Source of the DNA: Acanthosepion esculentum
Lineage: Eukaryota; Mollusca; Cephalopoda; Sepiida; Sepiidae
Reading direction: 5' to 3'
DNA length: 64,000 bases
Assembly (NCBI GenBank): GCA_964036315.1
Contig: OZ038478.1
Location: 147,282,664-147,346,663, forward strand
Part shown: positions 12,411 through 23,998 of the stretch, in pieces
Layout of the letters: every line of letters starts with the position of its first letter
Numbering within the stretch: position 1 is the first letter of the stretch
Program-made: the position numbers and the translations under genes
The notes under the pieces: generated by a model
What the model was told of the DNA's origin: nothing
The model's database searches: none
What the model saw: the letters and a program-made list of their open reading frames with translations, nothing else

Positions 12411-13423
12411 CATACTGTATAATTAAGTTCAGCATAAAATATTAAATTTGCATGTTTCCATATTCAAGCAATCATATATAGAGAAGTCCGCATGGGCAAC
12501 AGTAATAAATATCAAATGGAATTTAATAGAGAATTTTTCATGTAGAATTTTTCATCGTCATGATACCAACATTCTATAAAATTAAGTTCAGCATAAAATT
12601 CTAAAATATGCATGTTTCCATTTTCAGGCAATCATATATAGAGAAGACCTCAGCCCTAGCAATATCTAAGGGAATTTAGTAGAAAATTTTTCATGGTGGC
12701 ATTTTTCATAGTCATGCTACCAACATTCTGTATAATTAAATTCAGCGTAAAATTCTAAAATTCTCATGTTTCTATATTCAGCAAATCATATATAGAGAAG
12801 TTCGCATGGATTAGCCCTCAAAAATATGTTAGGTAATTTAGTAGACAATTTTTCATGGTGTCCTTTTACATTGACAGGCTTTGAACATTCTTTTTAATCA
12901 TATATAGAGAAGTCCGCATGGATTATCCCTAGCTAATATCTTAGAAAATTTAGTACCAAATTTGTCATGGTTTCATTTTTCATAGTCATGCTACCAACAT
13001 GCTGTCTAATTAAATTCAGCATAAAAGTCTAAAATTTGCAGACCGTATGGAGCAGCCTTAGCAAATATCTAAGGGAATTTAGTAGAAAATTATTGATGGT
13101 GGTATTTTTCATACTCATGCTACCAACATTCTTTATAATAAAATTCAGTGCAAAATTCTAAAATTTGCATATGTTCATATTCAGGCAATTATATATGAAG
13201 AAGTCCGCATAGAGTATCACTAGCAAATATCTAATTTCATTTAGTAGAGAATGTTTCATAGTGGCTATTTTCATAGTCATGTGAACAACTTTCTGTATAA
13301 TTAAGTTCAGCATAAATTTCTAAAATTTAAATATTTCCATTTTCAGGAAATCATATATAGAGTAGTCCACATGGAAAAGGACTAGCAAATATCTCAGGGA
13401 ATTTAGTAGAAAAGTTTTCATGG
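12411..13423 (+). repeat. 162-bp satellite array, block 4
   Basis: Plus-oriented monomers between the inverted block and LINE copy B. The stretch 12,838-13,035 shares rare variants ('GTGTCCTTTTACAT', 'ATATCTTAGAAAATTTAGT', 'CTGTCTAATTAA') with 19.8-20.1 kb and 37.4-37.6 kb. The block ends at '…AAAAGTTTTCATGG'. Confidence 0.94.
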
Positions 13424-13947
13424 GTCCCCCAGCACTGTGTTCATTGTAACTTGAAGCTTGGCGATAAAGGCAAGCCGAAAACTATCTATAGTGTCATTCT
13501 GCGAAACGTTGAGCCGGCAACGAACGTTTTCTCAGTGAGTATCAATGCACTGTAGCCAAAATTCTCTCTTCCTTGTACACATATATAATTTTTCTTTTGT
13601 TCTGTTTGCTTTTTCTTAACCCTCATTCTATTCATAGAGCTTGCTAACCATATTTTCTATTTATTTATTTTTTTTTAAATATACGTCAATGGGGCTTATA
13701 CTAAGTTAAAACTTAGTATTGCACACATTCACAATAGTATGTCATTCCTATCCCCCAGTACTCTCAACTAGTGTCAGCCCTGCGACTATCCCAACTACAT
13801 CCCCCTCTATTGTCTTGTTGTCGTCGTTGTATATGTTATATGTAATAGGAGTAGGTAGGCCTTCCTACCGCCCGGTCTACACTCCTCCCCTCTCTATTGG
13901 ACACGATTAGAAGTTCAAGCCTTGTTTCGTGTTTAGGAAGGGGTTCC

Positions 13948-13978
<31 letters not shown>

Positions 13979-14336
13979 GGCCTCTGTACTGGTGCTGCTG
14001 TGTTTCTCTCGTGATGTGTGCAGTCTGTGGCATTGCCTGTTCATTCTGAGGGTACACAGTTGACAGTTCCCTGGTTGCTGTTTCCGACTAGTAGTTAGGA
14101 GCCCTAACTCTTGCGTAGCGTCTTGAGCGGCCGCTCTGATCAACAGTTGCATAATATCGGGGTGTCTGTAGTGCCATGTCGCGCATGGATAGGTGTCCCT
14201 GCAGTCATCTCCGGTGGGCAACTCTGAGGCCACATTATGATTCAGGCCGTGCCAAACCCTCTCTGTCGACATCATTGGTGATAACCGTCGGCTTCCTTTA
14301 ACTCAGGCCTTCTCTTCTTCCAACACCAATATTCAC
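13424..14336 (+). other. 5' leader of LINE copy B
   Basis: Non-coding leader. It contains a (CT)n tract at 13,952-13,978 and blocks conserved with copy C, such as 'CGACTAGTAGTTAGGAGCCC', 'GCAGTCTGTGGCA' and 'CCGGTGGGCAACTCTGAGG'. No nucleic-acid-binding ORF1 is recognisable. The minus strand is open for 122 codons over part of it (13,907-14,275), which I regard as non-functional. Confidence 0.7.
13952..13978 (+). repeat. (CT)n microsatellite
   Basis: Uninterrupted CT dinucleotides within the LINE leader. They are absent from the same place in copy C, so the expansion is private to this copy. Confidence 0.95.
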
Positions 14337-15176
14337 ATGACTTACAAAAACCATAAATATAAACCTAAACCAGCCCTCCAAAAATCACCCAAACCTTTAA
14401 ATATCTCCTTCTCCAACATCTGTGGCATTAGAACCAACTTCTACAGTGTGGAATCTTTCCTCACTGCAAAGTGCCCGGATAAACTGGCCCTGTGTGAGAC
14501 CAATCTTGACTCCTCTATCCCTTCCTCTGATCTCTCGTTCCCTGGATACCTTCCTCTCCTCAGAAAAGACTCTCTAACCCACATGCATGACCTTGGTGTC
14601 TACGTCAAGGACCATCTCCCTCTGGCTAGAGAGTGCTCTCTCGAATCACCAGACCATTCGTACTTGTGTCTCCAGCTATCTCTTCTCAAAGCTGTAAGCT
14701 ATCTTTTCTTCCTCTATCGCTCTCCATCCTCTCAGGACTGTGGAATACTCCATGTCATTTCTGACAGCATAGACAAGGCCCTCTCTCTCCATCCGTTCAC
14801 TCGCATATTTGTGTTTGGCGATTTTAACGGCCATCATAACAAGTGGCTTAAGAATGCTACTACCGACCTCGCAGGCATTCATACTCTCAACTTTTCAGTC
14901 TCTCAATCCCTCACACAGATAATTGATTTCCCCACACGTTTTGCTTACAACCAGGACGGTAAGTCCTCTCTCCTCAACCTGTGTTTTACCTCCATCCCTG
15001 AGTCTTGTAGTGCCACGCAGCTCTGTCCTATCGGTAACTCCGATCATGCTGTAGTGTCTGTTAGTATCTCCTTCAGCCCCACCCCCTGCAAGGGGCCTCC
15101 TACCACCAGAACCTCATTCTGCTACCAACGGGCTGACTGGGACTCTTTTCATGATTTCCTCCGCGATATCCCCTGA
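14337..15176 (+). pseudogene. endonuclease domain of LINE copy B ORF2
   Basis: N-terminal exonuclease-endonuclease-phosphatase (APE-like) domain that would nick target DNA. The ATG at 14,337 is chosen because copy C has an ATG at the equivalent place. Motifs in order: 'NISFSNICG' (family norm N-I-R-G), 'LALCETNLD' with the metal-binding Glu, 'YRSPSSQD', 'VFGDFNGHHNKW', 'SLLNLCFTS' and 'GNSDHAVVSV' with the catalytic Ser-Asp-His. The frame meets TGA at 15,174-15,176 but continues in the same frame through the linker ('SPWFTAPC', 'RKFGSKDYW') to about 15,612. So this is a single broken polyprotein rather than a separate gene. Confidence 0.9.
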
Positions 15177-17230
15177 GATGCTGCATTTAGGCTCACCATT
15201 CAAGAATGTGCTTCAGAGGTCTCTTCCTGGGTTAAAGCGGGAATCGACACTTTCATCCCCTCAAAAAAATTCAAGGTCAAACTGTGCTCCTCCCCTTGGT
15301 TCACAGCTCCTTGCTCAGTCACCATTGCCCATAGGAACCACTTCTTCCACCGTTTTCGTAGTGATATGTCTGACTGCAATAGATGCCTATTTACCTCTGC
15401 CTGTAACGAGTGTAAGCGTATCCTCAATGAAGCTAAGTCACTATTTACTGCTTGGATGAAGGAACATATTGCATCTCGCAAATTCGGCTCCAAAGATTAT
15501 TGGCACCTCTGCAAGAGCGTTTTGAACAATAGCAAACCCTCCATTCCTCCCCTGTTCAATCAGTTTGAGGTCCTGACCACCTCTGTCGACAAGGCTGAAT
15601 GCTTTGCTCGGTTAGTTTTCTTCCAATTCAACGTTAGACTCTTCCGGGGTACCCATGCCCGATTTCCCTCCCAGAACCAAGGCCCTTTTGAGTGGATTGC
15701 ACATATCCCCGTCGTTGGTATTGGGCATTATTTCTAACTTAGATCACCACAAGGCTACTGGTGGTGACGGGATACCAGCCATTGTCCTGAAGAAATGCGC
15801 GCCTGAACTGGCGCCTGCCCTCTCTAAATTATACAACCACTACTTCAAGAAGTCTTGTTTTCCTGACTGCTGGAAGTCCTCAACCATTATTCCTATCTTT
15901 AAGAACTCTGGTAACACATCCGACCCTTTTAATTACCGTCCTATCAGTCTCCTACCCCTCTTTGGCAAAGTCTTCGAAGCCATTATCAACACCGAAGTGA
16001 TTAATCACCTGATATCCCATGATCTACTCTCAGACAAGCAGTATGGTTTCCGCTTTGCCCGATCTACAGCTGATGTGCTTACGGCCATCACTGAATTTGA
16101 TTTGTCTACCAAGCTATTCATAATAACGGTGAAGCTCGTGCCGGGGCCCTAGACATCTCTAAAGCATTTGATATAGTTTGGCATGCCGGCCTTCTTCGCA
16201 AGCTCCAGGGTTATGGTATCACAGGTCAATTGTTTGACCTAATACAATCATTCCTGCAAACCGTGAATTGAAGGTCGTTCTCAATGGATTCATCTCCAGC
16301 TCCTATCCCACTAATGCAGGTGTTCCTCACGGGTCCATCCTAGGCCCTACTCTGTTCCTCATATTCTTAAACAAACTTCTTGACACCATAGATTCCCAAG
16401 TCGGCATCTATGCGGACGACACCACAATTTACTCCTGCCTCAAACACAAATCTAGTGATGCTGACAAAGTTAACCTAGTAGTTCGAATAGAAAAGGACCT
16501 CTAATCGGTTGTGAACTGGGGCAAGAAATGGATGGTTAAGTTTAACGCCTCTAAAACAAAACTGCTCTCTATTAACCACCACAAGGATCCATCCCTGCAT
16601 CCCATTTGAATGTCTGAAGACCAACTTCTCGAGAGCTCCTCTTTGTGGCTGCTCGGTCTCAAGCTGGCCACTGATCTGAGATGGAACAAATACATCCAGT
16701 CAATTGCATCATCCACCGCAAGGAAAGTTGGCTCCCTGTGCCGAGCCAGGAAATTTTTCTCCCCGGAATCGATCCTCCAAATCTAGAAATCGACCATTCG
16801 CCCTTGCATGGAGTATTGCTGCCATATATGGTCTGGAGCCCCTGCTGTTTGCCTCAGGGTTCTTGATAAGATCCAGAGACGGATATGCAATGTAATTGGC
16901 CCTGATCTGTCATCTCATCTGCAGTCACTCTCTCACAGACGTGACGTTGCTTCGCTCTGTCTTTTTTACAAATACTTTCACAGTAATTGCTCCGAGGAGC
17001 TGCTTTCGCTGGTTCCTAGGCCTAATGAATTTAAACGTCCTACGAAGCTGGCATCTCATTCCCACCTCTTCACCGTTGAAACTGTTAGATGTAGACATCT
17101 CTTCTACTCCAATAGCTTCATGTCTCACACATCTCGCCTGTGGAACTCCCTTCCTTATTCCTGTTTCCCTGACAAATACAATCTCCAACTATTTAAGTGT
17201 AACGTCAATCGACATCTCCAGTTGCCTTGA
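15177..17230 (+). pseudogene. linker, reverse transcriptase and C-terminus of LINE copy B ORF2
   Basis: Continues the polyprotein. A 1-base insertion near 15,612 (compared with copy A) shifts the frame; the 'KATGGDGIPAIVLKKC…YRPISLLP…FRFARST' segment is then read at 15,655-16,100. A 5-base duplication near 16,088 shifts it again. Motif B reads 'AGVPHGSILGP' (the usual Gln is His) and motif C is intact 'IYADDTTIYS' (16,409-16,420). Further in-frame stops lie at 16,502 (TAA), 16,607 (TGA) and 16,784 (TAG). The C-terminal 'CHIWSGAPAV…SLCLFYKYFHSN…RLWNSLPYSCFPDKYNLQ' ends at 17,230. Confidence 0.9.
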
Positions 17231-17394
17231 TCTATCCACTTCCCTTCTCCACATCCTTTCACCTTTCATTCCTATCGGCTCTCGCTCCAAATCTTCTGTA
17301 ACCCCCTTGCCTTGATCGATCCACTATCTTTCTCCACATCCTCTCCTTTACCAATCCTATCTGCTCTTCCTCCAAACCTTCTGTAATCACTTGC
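17225..17394 (+). repeat. duplicated ~85-bp unit in LINE 3' UTR
   Basis: Two units, each starting 'CCTTGATC(T/G)ATCCACT' (17,225 and 17,310), with shared 'TCTCCACATCCT' and 'CTTCTGTAA'. The same duplication is present in copy A (1,240-1,415, reversed), so it belongs to the family. Confidence 0.8.
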
Positions 17395-19173
17395 ATGCTA
17401 GTGGCTTCAAGCCTTGTTTGGGGTGATAAGCTTAAAAAAATAAAAATTTCATGCTACTAACATTCTGTATAATTAAGTAAAATACCTTGCATTTTTTCCA
17501 TTTTCTGACAATCATATATAGAGAAGACCTAGCAAATATCTAAGGAAATTTACCAGAAAATGTTTCATGGTGGCATTTTTCATAGACATGCTATAAACAT
17601 TCTGTATGATAAAGTTCAGCCTGAAATTCTGAGAATTGCATGTTTCCATATATAGGCATTCATATATAGAGAAGTCCGCAGAGATCAGCCCTAGCAAATA
17701 TAAAGGAAATTTAGCAAGAAAATTTTAATGGTGGCACTTTTCAAAGTCATGCTACGAACATTCTGTATAATTAAGTTCAGCGGAAATTCTAAAATTTGCA
17801 TGTTTCCCTTTTCAGGCAATCATATATGCAGAAGTCTGTACAGAGCAAGCCTAGCAAATATCTAAGTAAATCAAGTAGAGAATTTTTCATGGTGGCATTT
17901 TTCATAGTCATGCTACTAACATTCTGTATAATACAGTTTAGCTACAATTCTAAATTTCCATGTTTCTATAGTCAGTTAATCATATATAGAGAAGTCCACA
18001 TGGGCAGGCCACAAGTATCAAATGAAATTTAGTAGAGAATTTTTCATGGTATAATTTTGCATAGTCATGACATCAATATTCTATATAATTAAGTTCAGCA
18101 TGAAAATCTAAAATATGCATGTTTCCATTTTCAGGCACTCATTTAGCAGAAAATATTTCATGGTTGTTAGGTTGAAAGTCATGCTACCAACATTCTGCAT
18201 AATTAATTTCAGGGAAAATTTTAAAAATATCATGTTTCCATATCCCGGCAATCATATATATAGAAGTCCACATGGAGTAGCTATAGCAAATATCTAAGTG
18301 AATTTATCAAAATTTTTACATGAAGTCATTTTTTCATAATCATGCTTACAATATTCCGTACAATGAATTTCAGCGTAAAATTCTAAAATTTGCATGTTTC
18401 CATATTCAGGCAATCATATATAGAGATGTTTGCACGGAGCACCACTAGCAAATATCTAAGGGAATTTAGCAGAAGATTTTTCATGGTGGCATTTTTCATA
18501 GTTATGCTATGAACATTTGTATAATTAAGTTCAGCGGAAAATTCTAAAATTTGCATGTTTCCATTAAGTTCAGCGTAATATTCTAAAATTTCCATGTTTC
18601 GATATTCAGGCAATCATATATAGAGAAGTACGCAGGGAGCAGACCTAGCAATATCTAAGGGAATTTAGTAGAAAATATTTCATGGTGGCATTTTTTAAAA
18701 TTATTGTACCAACATTCTGTACAATTAAATTCAGCATAAAATTCTCAAATTTGCATGTTTCTATAATCAGGCAATCATATATAGAGAAATCCGCATGAAG
18801 CAGCCCAAGCAAATATTTAAGAAAATTTAGTAGAAAATTTTTTATGGTGGCACTTTTCAAAGTCATGCTACCAACATTCTATATATCTAATTTCAGCATA
18901 AATTTCTAAAATTTGCATGTATTCCTATTAAGGCAATCATATATAGAGAAGTCTGCATGGAGCAGTTCTAGCAAATATCTAAGTGAATTTATTAGAAAAT
19001 TTTTCATGCTGGCATTTTTCATAGTCATGCTACCAACATTCTGTCTAATTCAGTTCAGCGCAAAACTACTAAAATTTGCATGTTTCTATATTTAGGCAAT
19101 CATACAGAGAAATCTGCAAGGATAGACCTAGCAAATATCTAAGGGAATTTAGTAGAAAGTTTTAATGGGGGCA

Positions 19174-19233
19174 TTTGTCATAGTCTTGCTACCAACATTC
19201 TATACAGAATGTTAGTAGCAAGACTATGACAAA
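19174..19233. repeat. near-perfect palindrome in satellite
   Basis: Two 28-bp arms (19,174-19,201 and 19,206-19,233) with one mismatch and a 4-bp spacer ATAC. The arms are the monomer segment around 'GTCTTGCTACCAACATTC' and its reverse complement. A second reversed scrap, 'TGACAAATGCCCC', follows at about 19,253. Confidence 0.93.
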
Positions 19234-22200
19234 TTTTAGATTTTTTTTAGGTGACAAATGCCCCTGTTAAAGTTCAGCAGAAAAATCTAAAATTTGCATG
19301 TTTTCATATTCAGGCAATCATATATAGAGTTATCCGCATGGATCAGCCGTAACAAGTATCTAAGAGAATTTAGCAGAAAATTTATTCATGGTGGCACTTT
19401 TTCGTAGTCATGCAACTAACATTCTATATAATAAAGTTCAGGGTAAAATAATAAAATTTGCATATTTCCATTTTCAGGATATCACATATAGAGTAATCCG
19501 AATGGAGCTTCCCTAGACAAAAACTAAGAGAATTTAGCAGAACGTTTTTCATGGTGGCTCATTTCAAAGTCATGCTAACAATATTCTGTATAATTAAGTT
19601 CTGCGTAAAATTTTAAAATTTGCTTGTTTACAAATTCAGGCTATAATATATCGAGAAGTCTGCATGGAGCAGCCCTAGCCAATATCAAAGGGAATTTAGT
19701 AAAAAATTTTTCATGCTGGCATTTTTCATAGTCATTCTACCAAAATTCTGTATAATTAAGTTAAGCGTAAAATTCTAAAATTCGCATGTTTCATTTTCTG
19801 GCAATCATATATAGAGAAGTTTGCATGGAGTAGTCCTAGAAAATATCTTAGGAAATTTAGAGTACAATTTTTCATGGTTTCCTTTTACATAGCCAGGCTA
19901 CGAACATTCTTTTTAATTAAGTTCAGCATAAATTACTGCAGTTTGCATGTTTACATTTTTAAGCAATCATATATAGAGAAGTCCGCATGGATTACAATTA
20001 GTTATATCTTAGAAAATTTAGTACCAAATTTTTCATGGTGTCATTTTTCATAGTCATGCTACCAACATACTGTCTAATTAAGTTCAGCGCAAAAGTCTAA
20101 AATTTGCATGTTTCCATATTCAAGCAATCATATATAAAGAACTCCGCATGGAGCAGCCCTAGTGTTGTGAGACCAATACTTCCCTACATGTCTGCCGACA
20201 TTCTGTATAATTAAGGTCAGCGTTAAATTATAATATCTGCATGATTCCATTTCCAGGTAATCATATATAGAGAAGTATGTATGGAGCAGCTCTCGGAAAT
20301 ATCTAAGGGAAATCAGTAGAAAATCTTTCATGGTGGCTTTTTTTCATAGTCATGCTTCCAACATTCTGTATAATTAAGTTCACCATAAAACACTAAAATT
20401 TACATGTTTCAATTTTCAGGCAGTCATATATAGATAAGTCTGCATGGAGCAGGCATGGCAAATATCTAAGCGAATTGAGCCAAAAATTTTTCATGGTGGG
20501 ATTTTTCATAATCATGCTACCAACATTCGGTATAATTAAGTTCAGCGTAAAATTTTAAATTTGCATATTTTCATTTTCAAACAATCTTATATTGAGTAGT
20601 ACGTATGTAGCAGCCCTAGCAATTATCTAAGGGAATTTAGTAGAAAATTTATCATGGTGACAAATTTCAAATTCATGCTACCAAAATTCTGTACAATTAA
20701 GTTCAGCGTAAAATTCTAAAGTTTACAAGTTACCTTTTCCAGACAATCATATAGAGAGAAGTCTGCATGAAGCAGCCCTAGCAAATACCTGAGGTAATTT
20801 AGTAGAATAATTTTTAATGTTGGTATTTTTCAAAGTCCTGCTACGAATATTCTGTATAGTTAAGTTCAGCGTGAAATTCTAAAATTCGCAGGTTTCAATT
20901 TTCACTCAATCACATATAGTGAAGTTCACATGGAGTAAACCTAAGGAAATATCTAAGGTAATTAAGTAGAAAATTTTTCATGGTGGAACTTTTCAAAGTC
21001 ATACTACGAATATACTGTATAATTAATTTCAGCGTATAATTCTAAAATTTGTATGTTTCCATTTTCAGGCAATCATATACAGAGAAGTCCGCATGGAACA
21101 GCCCTAGCAAATATCTAAGCGAATTTAGTCAAAGATTTTCCTGGTGCGACTTTTCATAGTGATACTATCAACATTTGTATAATTAATTTCAGTGTAAAAT
21201 TCTAAAATTTGTTTGTTTCGATACTCCAGGAAATCATATATAGAGAAGTCCACATGGAGCAGCTCTTACAAATATCTAAGGGAATTTAGTAGAAAAGGTT
21301 TCATAGTGGTCCATTTCAAATTCATACTATCAACATTCTGTATAATTAAGTTCAGTGGAAAATTTTAAATTTGCATGTTTCCATTTTCAGGCAATTATAT
21401 ATAAAGATGTCTGCACAGAGCAGCCCTAGCATATATCGAAGTGAATTTAGCAGAAAATTTTTAATGGTGTCACTTTTCAAAGTAATGCTACCAACATTCT
21501 GTATAATTAAGTTCAGCATAAACCTCTAAAACTTACATGTTTCCATATTCAGGTAATCATATATAGAGAGGTTTGTATAGAGCAGACCTAGCAAATATCT
21601 AATGAAATTTAGCAAAAAATTTTTATGGTACCACTTTTCAAAGTCATGCTTCTATATTCTGTATAATTAAGTTCCGCGTAAAATTCTAAAATTTGCCTGG
21701 TTCCATTTTTGGGCAATCATATATAGAGTAGTCCGAATGGACCAGCTATAGCAAATATCTAAGGGAAATTAGTGCAAAATTTTTTATTGTGGCATTTTTC
21801 ATAGTCATGCTACCAACATTCTGTATAATTAAGTTGAGCAGCCCTAGCAAATATCTAAGATAATTTTGTAGAAATGTTTTCATGGTGTCATTTCTCACAG
21901 TCATGCTATGAACATTTGTATAATTAATTTCAGCGAAAATTCTAAAATGTGTATGTTTCCATATTCAGACAATCATATATAGAGAAGTGCGCATGAAGCA
22001 GCCCCAGGAAATATTTAAGAAAAGTTAGTAGACAATTTTTAATGGTGGATTTTTCAAAGTCATGCTACCCACATTCTATATAATTTATTTCAGCGGGAAA
22101 TTCTAAAATTTGCATGTTTCCATATTATTCAATAATATATTGAATAGTCCGCATGGAGTAGCCCTAGAAAATATCAAAGGGTATTTAGTAGAAAATCTTT

Positions 22201-23998
22201 CATGGTGGTCCTTTTCAAAGTCATGCTACTAACATTCCATCTAATAAGTACAGCTGAAAAATTTACAATTTGCACGTTTCCATTTTCAGGTAATCTTATA
22301 TAGAGAAGTCGGCATGGAGTAGCCCTAGCAAATATCTAAGGGAAATTAGTAGGAAATTTATCATGGAGGCACATTTCAAATTCATGCTACCAACATTCTG
22401 TATAATTAATTAAGTACAGTGTAAAAGTATAAATTTGCATGTTTCCAATTTCAAGGAATCATATATGTAGAAAGTCCGCATGGAGCAGTCCTAGCAAATA
22501 TCTAAGGGAAATTAGCAAACATTTTTTTCATGATGTCATTTTTTATAGTCATGCTCCTAACATTCCGTATAATTAAGTTCAGTGATAAATTCTAAATTTT
22601 GCATGTATCTATTTTCAGGATATCATATATAGTGAAAACTGTTTGTAGCATCCCTAGCAAATATCTCAATGAATTTAGTAGAATATCTTTATGGTGGAAT
22701 ATTCCATAGTCATGCTATAAAGATTCTATATAGTTTAATTCAGCGTAAATTTCTAAAATTTATATGTGTCCATTTTCAGACAATCATATATAGAGAATTC
22801 CGCATGAGCAGCCCTAGCAAATATCTAAGTGAATATAGCAGAAAGTTTTTCATGGCGGCATTTTTCATAGTCGTGCTATAAACATTCTGTATAATTAAGT
22901 TCAGCGTAAAATTCTAAAATTTCCATGTTTCTATATTCAGGCAATCATATATAGACAAGTCTGCATGGAGCAGCCCTAGCACATATCAAAGGGATTTAGT
23001 ACAAAATTTTTCATGGTGGCACATTTAAAAGTCATGCTATCAATATTCTGTATAATTAAGTTCAGCATAAAATTCTAGAATTTGCATGTTTCCATTTTCA
23101 TATAATCATATATAGAGAAGTCCGCATGGAGAAATCCATGCAAATGTCAAAGGAAATTTAGTACAAAATTTTTAATGGTAGCACTTTTCAAAGTCATACT
23201 ACCAACATTCTGTATAATTAAGTTCAGCGTAAAACTCTAAAATTTGCATGTTCAGGCAATCATTCATAGAGTAATAGCAAATATCTAAGGTAATTTAGCA
23301 GAAAATTTTTAATGGTGGCATTTTTTATAGTGATGCTACAAACATTCTGTATGATAAAGTACAGCCTGAAAATTCTAAAATTTGCATGTCTCCATATACA
23401 TTTATAGAGAAGTCCCCATGGAGCAGCCCTAGCAAATATCAAAGGGAATGCAGTAGAAATGTTTTCATGGTGGCACTCTTCAAATTCATGCTACAAACAT
23501 TCTGTGTAATTAACTTCAGTGTAAAATTCTAAAATTTGCATGTTTCCATATTCAGGCAATCACCTATAGAAAAGACCACATGGAGCAGCTCTAGCAAATA
23601 TCTAAGGCTATTTTGTAGAAAATCTTTCATGGTGACTTTTTTCATAGTTATCCTATCAAAAATCTGTAGAATTAAGTTCAGCGTAAAATTCTCAAATTTC
23701 AATGCTTCCATTTTCTGGCAATCATATATAGAGAAGTCCACGTGGAGCAGCAATAGCAAATATCTAAGGGAATTCAGTAGAAAATTTTTCATAGTCATGA
23801 TACCAACATTCTGTAAATTAATTACATCGTAATATTCTAAAATTTTTATATTTCTATATGCAGGCAAACATAAACAGGAAAAATCCACATGGAGATGCCT
23901 AGGAAATACCTAATGGAATTTAGTAGAAAAATATTCATGGTGCCATTTTTCATAATCATGCTACCAACATTCTGTATAATTAATTTTTCAGTGTAAAG

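Larger units (their letters stand above)
13424..17446 (+). mobile_element. LINE copy B, Jockey/CR1-like, nearly full length but broken
   Basis: A ~4.0-kb non-LTR retrotransposon inserted in the satellite. In order: a leader, an endonuclease-RT ORF2 (14,337-17,230) and a 3' UTR with two ~85-bp units, ending in 'AAAAAAATAAAAA' at about 17,446. Satellite resumes with 'TTTCATGCTACTAAC', some 15-20 bp further on in monomer phase than at the left junction, so the insertion seems to have removed a little target DNA. From about 13,800 the leader matches copy C (about 61,810 onward). The 13,424-13,800 part has no counterpart that I can see and may be leader or a separate insertion. Confidence 0.9.

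Noticed and set aside
15200..15493. Minus-strand frames opposite the LINE endonuclease and RT (also 14,676-14,882, 16,925-17,188 and 63,129-63,380)
   Set aside because: They are complements of well-supported LINE coding sequence and show no motif of their own.
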